From positions 83,790,877 to 83,854,876 of the forward strand of contig CM048840.1 in assembly GCA_026545765.1 (NCBI GenBank): a DNA stretch of 64,000 nt, in the 5' to 3' direction. The stretch is from Plantago major (taxonomy: Eukaryota; Streptophyta; Magnoliopsida; Lamiales; Plantaginaceae). Shown here piece after piece: positions 41,477-53,652 of this stretch. The position numbers and the translations under genes are program-made. Every line of letters begins with the position of its first letter. Position 1 is the first letter of the stretch. The notes under the pieces are model-generated. The model worked only from the letters and a program-made list of their open reading frames with translations. It was not told where the DNA came from and did no database searches.

Positions 41477-44400
41477 ATGGCCCTAAAAGTTCAACCACAT
41501 CGAAATCTCAATCCTCCACTGGAATCACGAAAAGCAAGCACGAGTTGGTTATTGTGAACAACCGATCGGTAGGAGATTTTAATCGACCATCGACTTCAAA
41601 TCACAGTGATTTGGGTGGTGCCATGGTTGAGAATACATCACGCTGCAATAGAAAACCGTCGATGTAAAGCTAATTCTTGACATGCTTGAAAAGGCACAAA
41701 TGAAGGGTTTTCTATCTGCTCGCCCTAGTGAAATTTCATCACTCGATGTGTTGGAATTCTACAACAACCTGTGATAATTTCTGTGTTTCAAGGCTTTGAA
41801 ATAGTGTTCATAAAACCTCACCCAAGGAAAGGAAATCCTACGGACTTAACAACTTTCAGAAGTTGTTTGAGTTTCAAAATCTTGGAAAGGATTTTGAAAT
41901 AAACACCAAGGATGATGATCTCCTTGAAGGTGTTAACAAATTGTACAGTGACGTGTGTGATCTTGAAAAATCAGATACACCCACTGAGTTCAAACTTGCT
42001 GACATCCGAACCAGACATCTGATGGTTCACTGGGATGTATTGGCTTGCATTCTTCATAGATGCTTTGATGGTCTACAAGGAGGTGCTGACCAGATAAGCC
42101 AAGAACGATGGATCATGATGCTCTTGCTGAATCAACAAGACAAAAGGCTGGAAAACCCTTTTAACTGGGGAAAGTACGCCTTCATGAAGTTTGTGAAGAA
42201 GATTCAAGGATTCGAGCCTAAGATTTCCAAAGGACTAGCTGAGCCAAAGGCCACAGTAGGCTATGGTATGAAGCTTGGCATTGAGCTCAGAGAGACGGCT
42301 GAAATAGCCAACAGTAACCTACTCTACAAATATGAGTATACAAACTTGATAAAAAAGGTTACTGGGTCTCAGAAAGGTTCTAAGAAGCGAAAGTCTGAAA
42401 AGGTATCTGAAGAAAAGGTTGCGACCAAGAAGCCCAGAACTTCAAGAAAGAAGTCTGCTGGCAAATCAGAAGACACACCCAAAGAGGTTGTCGATTCTCA
42501 GATATCTACAGGCCTTGCCGATGAACTGATAAAGGCAGATCAACTCATCAATGCTGCAAAAGAATCATCAACTACTGCACAAGTAGACTCAGCAAGAGAA
42601 AGTGCGTTCAGAAATGTTGCGACTAATGCAGAATGCCTTGCTGATGAACTCATAAATGCTGCCAAAAGTGGTGAAAAACACCAAGCCCTATCTGCAGAAA
42701 CCGCAGGAGTTATGGATCAATCAGTTCCTAATGCTGATGAGAGCTCTGACGATGAAGATGCTGAACTAGTCATCTCTCAAGTCCTAGAAAGAGCAAAGAG
42801 GGCTAAGGTTACTGAAATAGTAACTGGTGAAAAGGTTTCTGAAGAAGAACCTACACCTTAGATTGCTGAACAAGCACCTATAGCAAAGGTTGTTGGTGCA
42901 AACACATCTTCAGGGAACGTTTCTTATGCACAACTTCAAGAAGCCCTGATGAGTGGTAATTTAGTACTGGCAGATGCTGATGAAAATGCCACATCTAAAA
43001 ATGTGGAAGAACATTCTACTGACCAATCCTCTGCTTCCAGACAACCAAAACAACCACAACAGCCACAAGTGGTTGATGAAATGGTAAATGAACTCCATTT
43101 TGAATTACCAAAGAATGCAAGATGTCAAGAAAATCTGCAAAAAGCGGGTTCCCAACTCAATGAGAGGGATCAAACTGAGACATCTACTCAGAATGATCAA
43201 CCAGGGGAGGCAAACTGAGTTGCATACTCAGGAAAGGTGTGAAGTACCTGAAACTTCAAACAAAGAAGAAATACTGGAACAAGAAGACCAATGTATAGAA
43301 AGGTCACAAGTTTCAGAGACCAATCAGCCTGACATGGATCAGGTAGTTGAATGGTTTAACTCTTATCTTGTGAAAATTTTATGCTTGTACATCTTGTTAT
43401 TTATAGAAATTCTTTGTTACATGCTGAGTTAGAAACACAAGGACAAGAGGAAGCTGGAAAGCTTGCCTCAGAAACTGAGAAAGAGGTCTCATCAACCTCA
43501 CCTCTTAAGAAATCTGAGCCTGTCCTACAGGTGATAAAATGTTTCTTAAGTTGTCATTTTTCAGTTATACGATAATTTACTTAACCAATTAAGTGAATGT
43601 TTCTAACAGGCTCCAACTGAGAAAGAGGAAGATAAGGCAGAAATGCCAAAAGAAAACCCAGAAACCAACAAGGTTTCTGAAGAACAGATCATTGAGCCTT
43701 CCAGTATGAAGGTATATGAAAATCAATGATAAATATTATTCACCTTGGGTTGACTAAAACTTCTTCTAAATTACTCAATGCTTTCCACTCACAGGCTCAC
43801 TCAGAAGTAGAAGTGCAAGGGACGAGTTGCGACATCCCAAGACCTATGGAAACTGATGAGGCATCAAGGCCTTCATCACAAGAAAAGATTCCAGAGACTG
43901 CACAAGTCTCTGAGAGACAAATATCTGAGCCTCCCATGGAGGTAATTGACCTCTCAGATATCTGATTTGTCATCTAAAGTTTTCTTGATAAAATTTCCTA
44001 AGTATTGTGATAATTTTAATTCTCAGGTTCAAGAAAGAAAGGTTGATGAGGACCAGACTTCCAAGTCTCCGCCTCACAACAAGATATCTGAGACACCAAT
44101 TGTCTCAGTAGCACAAGTCTCTGGGCCTGAAGTACTTACTCAGGTAACTCAGAAACTAAACTACACTTCTACTCAGATATCTATAAAAGTTTTGAAGCTC
44201 ACTCAAAACTCTTTCTTTCAGGCTCAAACAAGTGCAAAGCAGGCTCCCAATGATGAGAAAAGGGACCTACTTCCCTTCTTCAAAGCTCACACTCTGCCAA
44301 AGCATATTCAATGCTTCAAGAAATGGCAAAGGTTAAGGTGCTCGATCTCCGAAATATTGAGAATCACAGATCAACCAAACAAAGAGCACGAGCTCTTGAC

Positions 44401-46997
44401 TTGAGACATATATCCATGCAATGTTCCCTACCAAAGATTACGATACGACTATTGCATAAGGATTTCTCCGGAGAAGTGGCATACGCTTTGATACAAGCCT
44501 TTGAACAGGCAGATGGTCAGACAAGATTACAGATGGCATTCAAGCCAGTTCTGCCCCAAACTATGCAATTTATACCTTCTGAACAAGAAGAGGTTAATGG
44601 GCAGAAGATCACCATTCCTGAAGTGATCAATCTCGTATCTGAAGATGATGAGGAGGAAGAGATAAACGAAAATGACTTCGATGAACCTCCCACTGACCAT
44701 CACCAAAAGGATGACATGCATAAAAGGATGATGATGATGCCCCTGCACCAGGGACCGGAGGAATTTCGCTAAGGAATAATGCCTCAGCTGCTGCAAAGCA
44801 CACTGAGAAGACTTCACAGAAATCTCCGTCTCCATCTCCTTAGAAATCTACTCATCCATCTTCCCAACACCCAGTTACTACTGAACAAGTAGTTGAGTTT
44901 TCTGAAGAAACAAATCAGAAAATATTAAACACTCAAACCAGAACTGCTCAACTCAAACAACTGTTGGAAGAAGAACAACAGCTCCATCTTCAACTAGAAG
45001 ATCAAATAGCTAGATCCAGAGACAAGCTTGATCAACTACAAGAAATGATTGCTTACTCTGAGGTTAAAGAGCTACAGGATGCTGTGAATGCTATCACCAA
45101 AGAACTCGATACTGAAGAAGTATCTGAAGTCAAGCATGATGCTAAGGCTGCATCATCTTCAAAAGAAGTACCATCCTCCTCCCAGAAAGGGAAGAAACCA
45201 ATCTCTGAGATGGTTGCTGGACTCGATACAATCGATGAGAATGTCCAAGAGGATGAAGATCACTGGGCTGATTACTCAGATGAAGAAGAAGACAAGACTT
45301 TGGCAGAGCACCGCAATGAACATATAGCGGTTTCTCACTTGAAAAGGAAGCTGATTGCTCCTGCAATATTCAGCAAATTGCCAAATGTCCACTCCCATGA
45401 ATACATGAACAGATACCAAGTACTGGCTCATCTGCAAAAGGAGATGTCTTCACAGGACAAGGAAGTAATTGCCTCCGTCCCCTCTGAAATGAAAAAGTTC
45501 ACTGAGCTCATCACTCAGAGAACAACTAGCATAGTCATTGCTCAGAAAGATCTGGGAATGATAAGGGACGATGATGCGTCTTTAGTTGAAAAAGCTTTCC
45601 AAGAGGCAAGTTACACTGCTGGAAAAGCAGATGCCATCCTAGGCCCATTGGCAGAGCTCACTGATAAGGACAATGGACTTATCAAACAAAATCAGGAGCT
45701 CAAAGCTGAACTTCAGAAGTTGGTCACTGCCTATAATTATTTACAAGGGCACTTTAACTCTCTCTCAGATTCTTTTATGAGACTGAGTCAGCCAACAATG
45801 ACTAAGGGGGAAAGAGTGTACAAATCTGGACCTCAAAGTCAGGGGGAATGGGAAGAAGGAGACGAAAACAAGAAGAAGAAATCTGGAGTTGGTGCGGCTC
45901 AGAAAGGAAGAAGAAACATGAAAACTTCCCAGCCACCACTCAGAATAAACGAACCCTCCTCTTCACTGCTTCCCAGAAACCTACTGAAGGAACTACAATG
46001 ATAACTAGGGCCATGGCACAGAAACCTCCAAGGAGTACCAAGGCTCCAAGGAGAAGACAAGTTAAAGGGATTGATGAATCTTCTGAAGAAGAAGAAGAAG
46101 GTCAAATCAAGTCCCTGGGCAATGAAGAAGGCTGTAAAACTCTCACAAGATTTAATCTTGATGATGATGAGGAAACTGATGAAGATGAAGCTCCTCTTCA
46201 CAAGAAAAGGAAAATTGAAAGCCTAACTGAGCCCATAGCTGCAAAGCCCCTAGCAGCTAAAACACCCTCTGGAAATACCAAGTCTATCCAGGGTGGTTCT
46301 TCAAGCAACAACCCCAAAGAGAATTCAAGATGAGAAGGAACAGTGAGTCGAAAGCAAAGACAAAGTCAACTTCCACCCAGGCCAGAAGAAGCCAAAATAG
46401 AGTATGTGAAGTATGATAATGATTCCTCTGTCTACGGGTGCATCAATCAGAAAAATGGCTATTGGATTCTGGAACTTAAGCATCTACTGGTAAATTCAAG
46501 ATTTCCAGAACCAATCCATAAACAACTTATGGCATGGAGAAAAGATAAGCCAACCTTGATCAACACCAATCACATTAAAACATGGTTGGATTTTGAAGTT
46601 GTCAAGAGAACTGAAGCCATGAGAAAGGACCTCTCTGATGAATGTCCATATGGAAAGCCAGATGATGTGCATGTAATCAATATTACAGAACAGCACAAGA
46701 GCAAGACTCATTGTGGAACCCTATGAGTCGTTCTATCTAACTGAAGATCAATACAAGGGTGACATCAGATATCTGAGGATTATCTACGAATACTTCAAGC
46801 TTTCAGATATCAGAATAGAGCATGCCTGGAAGTGGGGAAAGTATCTGTGGGTCAAACATTTTGTCAAGAAAAATCCTACCAATACCTACAAAGAGGTCTG
46901 TGGATTTGCTAGAGACACTGAGATGCTCGTCAGAACACTTCTCTATGATTATTCTGATGACATCAAAAGGTTTGGAGATAGGAAATTTGCAGACTGA
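41477..46997 (+). pseudogene. Extra 3' gene (envelope position) of element D, five introns
   Basis: ATG at 41477 (AAAGAGATGGCCC), stop TGA 46995-46997. The frame is open over 41863-42861, covering LADIRTRHLMVHWDVLACIL, FNWGKYAFMKFVKKIQGFEP and a basic nuclear-signal-like segment (42382-42460). All five introns are present: 43343-43422 (acceptor mutated to AT), 43531-43609, 43712-43794, 43942-44026 and 44144-44221. The exons between them are 108, 102, 147 and 117 bp, all multiples of three, each encoding an acidic Ser/Glu/Pro-rich repeat. The last exon (44222 on) has the FKKWQRL domain, an acidic tract, coiled coil (about 44900-45130), KKFTELITQRTTS, a basic linker and the conserved C-terminal module (about 46400-46990: GYWILELKHLLVNS, IRIEHAWKWGKYLWVKHF). 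Nonsense at 42859 and several frameshifts. No signal peptide or membrane span. Function unknown. Confidence 0.85.
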
Positions 46998-47362
46998 TCC
47001 ATAGAATTACTGTTGAAGACTTGAAGAGTTGAAGACTAGTCTATTAGGATGTTTACTTGGAGCTTGGTTACTCCTGTTGTCCTAATTTACTATGTAGTTT
47101 TTGTATTTTTGCTGACGGAGCCAAACTTGTTCTATGTATTGAAGTTATCTGTAATATCTCTTTGTAACTTATCTGAAGAACTTACTCTCAGATAGTATTC
47201 TATAAAAGATAACTTGTCAGCAAAGATCACACCTTGTGATTTGGTTGATGTCTACTTTCTGCACTTAATTGAATGATTTGAAAAATCTTAAGAAATGATT
47301 AATTGTTGGACTGTTCACTCATCCAGATTTGTAATAGGTCAGATAGTCATCGTTGACTGATC

Positions 47363-47376
47363 AAAAAGGGGGAAAT
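47363..47376 (+). promoter_or_regulatory. Polypurine tract of element D
   Basis: AAAAAGGGGGAAAT directly before the 3' LTR. Confidence 0.88.
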
Positions 47377-47377
47377 T

Positions 47378-49058
47378 TGTTAGGAAATTTGTTAGATATT
47401 TTGTTAGAAATATCTGTTTAGATTTTGATCAGCAACATGATGACTTATCTTAGTCTCAGAAAGGTGATTAGTACTCTTGGTTCACTTGAACATTGTAAAA
47501 GAGGAAACCCACTAAATATGATAGTCTAGCTAATCTTGTATAGGATGTTAGGTCTCAAAATGTAATTTTTATTTTATGAAGAGAAGACCAAGAAGAAGAC
47601 ATCCAAGCAGACCAAGCTCAACGACACTGAAGACTTGAAGAAACTGCACAAGATTATCAAATAGCAGATACCTTAGCCAGATATCTTGAAGACACAAATA
47701 GTTTTTAAACAAACTGTGTCACAAGAGATATCTGAGAAATGAAAGGTCTATCTGAAAACAAGGAAAGTGTCCACAGATATCTATTCTCAGATACCTTGAG
47801 CTTTAACCACATTTCTGAAACAGAAATATATATATTGCAAACAAAGTTGTTTCAATAAAAGTGGTATCTGAAGATTGAAGATAAGGTTGTGCAAAGAATC
47901 AGATAATACTAGTTTCTGATACAAAGCATAGTTCCGTTGACACTACAGGATAAAAAGTATAGTACAATACATTTAATGCACGGACAGAGATGTCTGAACA
48001 AAAGCAACGACAGCTTCTGAAGAAGAAGACAAAATCTGCTACAGTAATATACACAGATATCAATAGTTTGAATTTGAGCCTAACGGATACTATTCAAACG
48101 GCACTCAAATTCATCTATAAATATCAACACTTAGACTGCTTGAGAACACACGATTTGAAACACGAACTTCATCAACATCTTACTCTCAAAGCAAATTACT
48201 TATCCTCAAAGCTTTCTGTTGCGACCAAAGCTCTTGATCTTAAGTAGCACTAAAGTTCTAAGTGTCCTGATCCTAAACAAGCACAGCTATCTGTGAAAGA
48301 GTTGAAACGAAAGATCAAGTATCTGAGATTCATTCTCTTGAACACTTATCTAAGACTTGGGTCAGTAAAAAGAACAAGATACCATACATTGAAAAGTGTA
48401 TTAAGTATACTTGATTCACAGAGCTATCTGAATAACTGAATAAGTTATTAAAGAAGCTCATCTGACAACTCAAACCGAAACCAACACCATAACTGGCGTG
48501 GAGTACAGGAAGTACTTAGTTTGAAAAATCAGGGAATAACTCCAAGGTTACCGGAGTATAGGAAGTACTTGATTTGGGAAACTAGGGAATAACTCAAGGT
48601 TATTGAGTATAAAAGATTTAGCTGGGAAGCTAGGAAATAACTCAAAAGGTTTCGAGCAGTGAAGTACTTGTCAGGAAAGCCGGGGAACAACTCAGGGGGA
48701 ACATTTGGTTGGGAACCATCTGTTTAAAGGAATTTTTAGAATAGAATTTTTGTAAGGAGAACTCAATTATCTATTCTAGTGAATTCTAGGTCTCTGGAAG
48801 ACCGAAGTGGATTAGTTGGAGGATTACGCCACCTCCAGATACCACTATACTTGCTGTGTTATTTACTTTTCTGTACTTACTTTTCAGCAACACACACACT
48901 TTAAGAGTTTCTGCACTTATCTATCTTAAGTCTTCCGCGCTCTGAATCTAAGTATCAGATATCTTCACAGATATCTGAGAAATTGTGTTTATCGACAAAA
49001 GTTTTAAAAGACTATTCACCCCCCCTAGTCTTTTACTTTGCCGTTATCTGGACCAACA
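47378..49058 (+). repeat. 3' LTR of element D (1,681 bp)
   Basis: TGTTAGG..CCAACA; same family as the B LTRs. TATA TCTATAAATATC at about 48113; repeat array 48498-48690. Base losses at CAG/CTG are confined to about 48590-48720, unlike the 5' LTR, where they run over 1 kb. Confidence 0.93.
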
Positions 49059-49063
49059 ACTAT

Positions 49064-49153
49064 TATCGTGTAAGAGTAATTTGTGATCAAAGTCGGACAC
49101 AGTTGACCGGTCAAAGTTAAAATGGCAAGTTTCATAAAAAAAAACGGAGGGAG
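49064..49153 (+). mobile_element. Stowaway MITE, right half (split by element D)
   Basis: Ends AAACGGAGGGAG followed by TA (49154-49155). Inverted complement of the left half (31785 on), with shared blocks such as AGTCGGACACAGTTGACCG. Confidence 0.8.
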
Positions 49154-49227
49154 TAGCTTTTTCTAAATTAATTTATAAAACCACTAAAACTTCTGATTTT
49201 ACAATTTTAAGCTATTGTTTTATATAA

Positions 49228-49950
49228 GGGGAAATCACCTTCCAAGATATCACCCTTTTAAGATGGTGACGGAACGTTTATGTCCTCAATGTTCAAAATA
49301 CTACTTTGAATGATAACTATTTATTTTTGTTCGAATTTTTTTTTTTTAAAGGTTATATCACCCCTTTTCTTTTCAATTGAACCATTTATTTTGAAATGCA
49401 AATTTCATTTAATTACATACTACACCATGCACAATCTATTAATCAATGGCAAAACTTTTATCCTACTTAACTCGAATATTAATTTTTTTCTTTTCTTATT
49501 TTAGACTAATATTCTTATTTTAATAATAAGGAGCTTCCATGGATTTCCACTACAGCTCCAGGAAGCTCCAAAATCGAAGCTTCCATAGAATTTTAGTTTT
49601 CATTTTAACAATAAATTTAAATATTTTATTTTAGATTAGTTAAAAATGAAAAAAAAAAGGTAGAAATATTTTAATAAGGAAAATTTCGGTGGTTCATATA
49701 TCAAAATAAATGCTTTGGAGTTTATTGTAATAAGATAAAATATCAACTAGAAAATAGAAGGAAAAATGGAATGGTAAAATTGTACTTCAATATCAATAAT
49801 GAGTGTTAACTTTTGTCCTTCATCGAAATTATTTTTTGTCCTTCATCGAAATTATTTTTATTTATAAGTCGCATTTTTTCCTTCAATGTAATTTTTCAAA
49901 CATGGACTAAATGTTCAGTGACCATCTTAAAATGGTGTCTACTGACTTTT
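49228..49950 (+). mobile_element. Candidate MITE with long inverted ends
   Basis: Left block 49240-49310 (CACCCTTTTAAGATGGTGACG, then GAACGTTTATGTCC) is matched by the complement of 49895-49950 (CACCATTTTAAGATGGTCACT, GAACATTTAGTCC). The interior is AT-rich with a tandem duplicate of TTGTCCTTCATCGAAATTAT at about 49813-49858. Ends and target duplication could not be fixed exactly. Confidence 0.4.
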
Positions 49951-50583
49951 AATTTAAATCAACTTCTAGTAAAAGAGGAAGTCTCCTCAGAAGAGACGGT
50001 CTCTAGATTTTCCGCGTCCTGTAAGGCGGAACGTTCCCCTACCGACGTAAATATATCATCAACAAAATCATCAAAAAAAAATCAATGTTATTAATCAAAA
50101 CGTCTATAGATCATTTTTCTAAAAACATAGATACTCAATGTTATTAATCAAAACGTCTTTTTCATATTACAAAAGAAATGAATTTCGTTACCAACCTAGA
50201 CATTTTGATTAATAAAATAGATCATTTTTCTAAAAACATAGGTCGTCTCTACCTAAGTTATCTAGATGCCGTCATGAGACTTTGTGCTAGTAAAAACAGA
50301 CAAAAAAATCACTGAGTAAAAACATTTGGAAACACACACTAAAAACAATTACATTACTAATAATTAATAACAGTCATATATGAATAGATGCCGGACAGTA
50401 CGTAGTCTTCCTATCCCATAGTGATCCGCAGGACAAAAGAATCTGGGCCGTCGGGATGAAAGTAGTTGATAAAATTAAAATTGGTCTACTCGATCAACCC
50501 GAACATTTGATCGATCGGACAGGAAGACAAGCTAGCTAGCTAGCATAGAAATAAATAAAAAATGCAGATCGAGTAGAAGTATA
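49951..50583. other. AT-rich spacer with short direct and inverted repeats
   Basis: TCAATGTTATTAATCAAAAC occurs at 50082 and 50135 with a related inverted copy at about 50199-50216. TAGATCATTTTTCTAAAAAC occurs at 50107 and 50218. A TAGC tetranucleotide run lies at 50528-50543. This stretch lies downstream of the minus-strand host gene and should contain its 3' untranslated region. No other gene seen. Confidence 0.5.
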
Positions 50584-50898
50584 CTACTTAGGAGGATGCG
50601 TATCTTCTGGCGTGGCAACACCAACGGCAACACGAGCGACGTCACCTGCCGTGGCTTCGGGTTTCTTCTTGGCATAGATGGTGAAATACCAGAGTGCACC
50701 TGCCATGGCGGTGCCGACAAGAGTGACGGTCAACATGTTATACGGCAAACCCCTCCTCTGGTGGAGAACTCCGCCTGGGTTGTGGCCCGGTGGGCGCTTC
50801 GAACGTTCGACTCCCGTTCTTTTGATCTCCTCTGGACTCATCTTCGTTGTGTCTGCATTTCTTTTCCAGTCTTCATTTCCAGATGCCATGTACTTCAA
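50584..50898 (-). CDS. Small conserved plant single-pass membrane protein
   Basis: 104 codons from ATG 50898, or 101 from the second ATG at 50889 (MASGNEDWKRN), which fits better as a plant start. Features: a polar N-terminus with KMSPEEIKRTGVE, a conserved-looking RPPGHNPGGVLHQRRGLPY motif (about residues 35-53), one hydrophobic segment (about 54-76, MLTVTLVGTAMAGALWYFTI) followed by AKKKPEA, and a short tail ending EDTHPPK. There is no signal peptide; the basic residues on both sides suggest a small tail-anchored or organelle membrane protein. It resembles a conserved plant family of unknown function. Single exon, GC-richer than its surroundings, with no breaks: the only clearly healthy host gene in the window. 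Confidence 0.8.
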   Translation of the reverse strand: MKYMASGNEDWKRNADTTKMSPEEIKRTGVERSKRPPGHNPGGVLHQRRGLPYNMLTVTLVGTAMAGALWYFTIYAKKKPEATAGDVARVAVGVATPEDTHPPK

Positions 50899-51160
50899 TT
50901 CTTGATATGATATGATATGGTAATTATTACTTCTATATCAAATTGAATTGGATGAGCGAGCGTAGTCTGTTGGTTTTTTCGGGTCGATGATAGTTTGCTG
51001 GGAAATATTCGAACAAGAGATATATCGACACGACAGAGATTGCCACGTTTCAGTTTTGGAGTTGCATGCAATTGAAATGTGGCGTTTTGATGCTCATACT
51101 TCACTGCCACGTGCCTCTCCTCTATGGATTAATTTTCTATCTTTTGTCTACTACAAACGA
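50899..51160 (-). promoter_or_regulatory. Promoter of the small membrane protein gene, with G-box
   Basis: About 210 bp upstream of the start, GGCACGTGGC (minus strand; CACGTG at 51108-51113) is a G-box/ABRE-type element. A second ACGT core (GCCACGTTTC) lies at about 51040, and TGCATGCA (51064-51071) is an RY-type motif. A TATA-like CGATATATCTC (minus) lies at about 51017-51027. The combination suggests ABA, light or seed-linked control, by motif only. Confidence 0.5.
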
Positions 51161-52654
51161 TAGATGACACAAACGCATTATTTGGGACGGAATTTTAACT
51201 AATTGAACTTTAGTTAATTAAAGTAACTTATGAACACTAACTAAATTAAATTGAATTAATTTAATTATGAAAATTGGTGTTTAATAAAAAATTAAAATTT
51301 TATAATGTTTTGTAAGTGTTGTGACTTTTAATTGAGTAGTTAAAAAGTAATTATTACCTCAATTAAATTGATAAGATTAAATATAAAAATATATTCGAGT
51401 AAATTAAAATCAACTGTATGCAACGTAATATATTTAGGCTCCATATTAATTAGAAATTAAAACATGTTTGATTCAACCAAAAATGAAGAAGGTGAAAAGT
51501 AAAAGTGAACCGGTATCGTGAGAGATTATAGCTTACATAGAGAAAAGAGACTTAAAGAAATTACACTAGATTAGAAAACTGGTAAATTTCACGGTCAATC
51601 CAACTGGCCGGATAGACTCGCGATCTTTTTTTTAAAGGTTGTAATGTTAATATGTGAAGGTTGTAGTGTTAAATGGTTTGTATTAGGTGAATATTTTTGC
51701 GAGAGACCGTCTATCGGGTAGACCAAATCAAACATTACATATTTTGTCACAAACATTGCATGTTTAGCTACAAACATTACATGTTAATAAATGCATTTAA
51801 TGAAAGTATAATGCAGGTTTATTATGCATACGATGTTTGAAGTTAAACATATGATATTTGTATGTAAATATGTAATGTTGAATTAGTTTCTCCGACATAG
51901 GATCTCTCGAAAAGGTTTTATTAGGTTGTAATAAAACGTAAATGTAAAACTACACTACTACAATTATATAAGAATCACATCATGTTTGAGATCATTTACA
52001 TCAAAATATTTACACATACAAACAACAACAAAAATGTAATAATCCTATTAAGTCAAAAATTCATATCATGTTCTCTTTTTTAACTTAAGTTTTTTTAGAG
52101 ATGTATTCTCTTCCTTCAACACTTTCATTTTATGCTTCTTCCAAATGTTATTGAATTCTTTTAAGCTGACATGCACATCTTTTTCAACTCCATCTCCTTC
52201 TTCTGACGTTCAACGTGTGATTTAGTCACAACCTCAATGACTTTTTCGAAAATAAATCTTAACAAGAATCCACAATATCCTGAAGCACAAAACACAACCA
52301 TTTACCAAAAGAACCTAAACCATTTCTTCAAAAACTTAACAACTAGACATACGGAATCACCCTTGGGGAGAGGGGGTCTTACGCCCTTAAGTAGCCCTAT
52401 ATTCGCCAACTCCCAAAAGTTGACTCTTGGTGTGGTTTTGTGCTCCCGACTCGTTCCCAACATCCGTCTAAGGCATTGGAACTCCGTCTTCCTCAAAAGT
52501 GCATAGAAACGAACCAATTCTGCCTCCAATCAATGCGGTTTGCAAGAAATACCTACAAAACAAGAAAACATAAACAAGTAACGAAACTCGAGGAAAAAAA
52601 AGGACTCAAGAACAACAAAATATAGTAAAAAGACAGATGAGACGATGTAAAACC
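51161..52654. other. AT-rich intergenic region with decayed repeats
   Basis: No gene I can defend. 51590-51920 has GAGAGACCGTCT and repeated ACAAACATTACAT blocks, typical of decayed MITEs. A minus-strand frame (52302-52529, 75 codons, ending GVRPPLPKGDSVC..FLKKWFRFF) is open but unrecognised; it lies just past the end of the gag fragment and may be transposon debris. Confidence 0.4.
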
Positions 52655-53652
52655 AACTCATCAAATACTATTGCCATCATCACTGTCATAATGAAGTAAT
52701 CTAGAGATAGACTTTACCTGATCAGTAACAAGGCAATGTTCCAAATTAGAATGATCTGGTTACGTCTCTTCAGCAACTCCCCAAAACTCTTTGTTCCCTC
52801 CAAAATCAATGACTTGATGGGAAGGTGCGCACATTTATGTAGCGTTTGGATCTTCGTCTTCATCGCCACTACATGATTCAATATCTAGAGCATCCAGTTG
52901 GAGTTGAATAGATTTTCTTTGTTCAGTGAGACTGCCATCTGAGTTTTTCAAAAATTTCTTCTCTCCTTTCTATTTCCAAACTTTTCATTTGGGATTTGAG
53001 GACAATCTTTCTTGAAATTTCCAGGAACTTGGCATAAAAATCAGAAGTTGTTGCCAACTACTGGAGTTTCTGGCGTGCTTCCTCTGGCTTGCTGAAAACC
53101 AGTGTTAAGCGACCCAGAGTTGTATTGTAGAGCTTTGTATTGATGATAATTTGGACCAAAATGCTTTTCCAGCTTCTCTTTAGCTCTTCTCCTTTCAATC
53201 TCTTGGCTCACATATTTTCTCATTTGTTTTACGGCCAGAGCATTTTCTTCAGGAGTTTCAGTAATTTCCTTCTTTTCATAAGGTGAATTCATCGGAAGGA
53301 CCACGTTCTGCGATGTTTCAGTAGTCATGTACCCTCTTTGCTTTGTATCAAAATTGACTGTTGTCAAATGTGAGAAAAGCTTCACTGGAGTGATGTTAGT
53401 CATTCCATAGTTATAATAGAAGTTCTGAGTGTGAGACCATTCTTGGTTTAAACCTCGAACTATAGTTTTCACTCTCTCAGCATCTGAATATCTATTTTCC
53501 TCGTCAAGTGCAGACATTTCACTCATCAGTATTGTGAACCGAAAATCAAATTCTTCCAAAGTCTCAATAGGACCTTGGTTAAAGTTTTGGAACTTGAGTT
53601 TAAGAATCTCAAGCTTGTTTTTCTTGGTTTTGCCGTTCCGGCACAAATCACT
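52655..53652 (-). pseudogene. Orphan Sirevirus-like gag fragment
   Basis: Minus strand. It runs from the gag block KLEILKLKFQNFNQGPIETL (about 53550-53610) through TPVKLFSHLTTVNFDTKQRG (about 53330-53390) and the coiled, basic KQMRKYVSQEIERRRAKEKL, then degraded zinc-knuckle, QLQLDALDIES and IDFGGNKE segments down to about 52655. It has the same order as D's gag but clearly different sequence, so it is an older relative. No LTR, primer site or pol is attached. Breaks are sharp at 53652 and about 52655. Confidence 0.75.

Larger units (their letters stand above)
31955..49058 (+). mobile_element. Sirevirus-like Ty1/copia element D, 17.1 kb, complete with both LTRs
   Basis: LTRs at 31955-33620 and 47378-49058, both TGTTAGG..CCAACA, flanked by the perfect 5-bp target duplication ACTAT (31950-31954 and 49059-49063). 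Same family as B: identical layout and very similar sequence throughout. It carries a CACTA insertion at 39603-40735, which accounts for about 1.1 kb of its length. Its gag keeps the zinc-knuckle and coiled-coil region deleted in B, and its pol has the longest open frame in the window (724 codons). The 46998-47362 stretch is the 3' untranslated region. Confidence 0.94.

Noticed and set aside
50596..50910. Plus-strand 104-codon frame opposite the small membrane protein
   Set aside because: The minus-strand product has coherent domains and promoter motifs; the plus frame has none.
52302..52529. 75-codon minus-strand gene
   Set aside because: No recognisable domain, no start context, adjacent to gag debris; listed only as unassigned.
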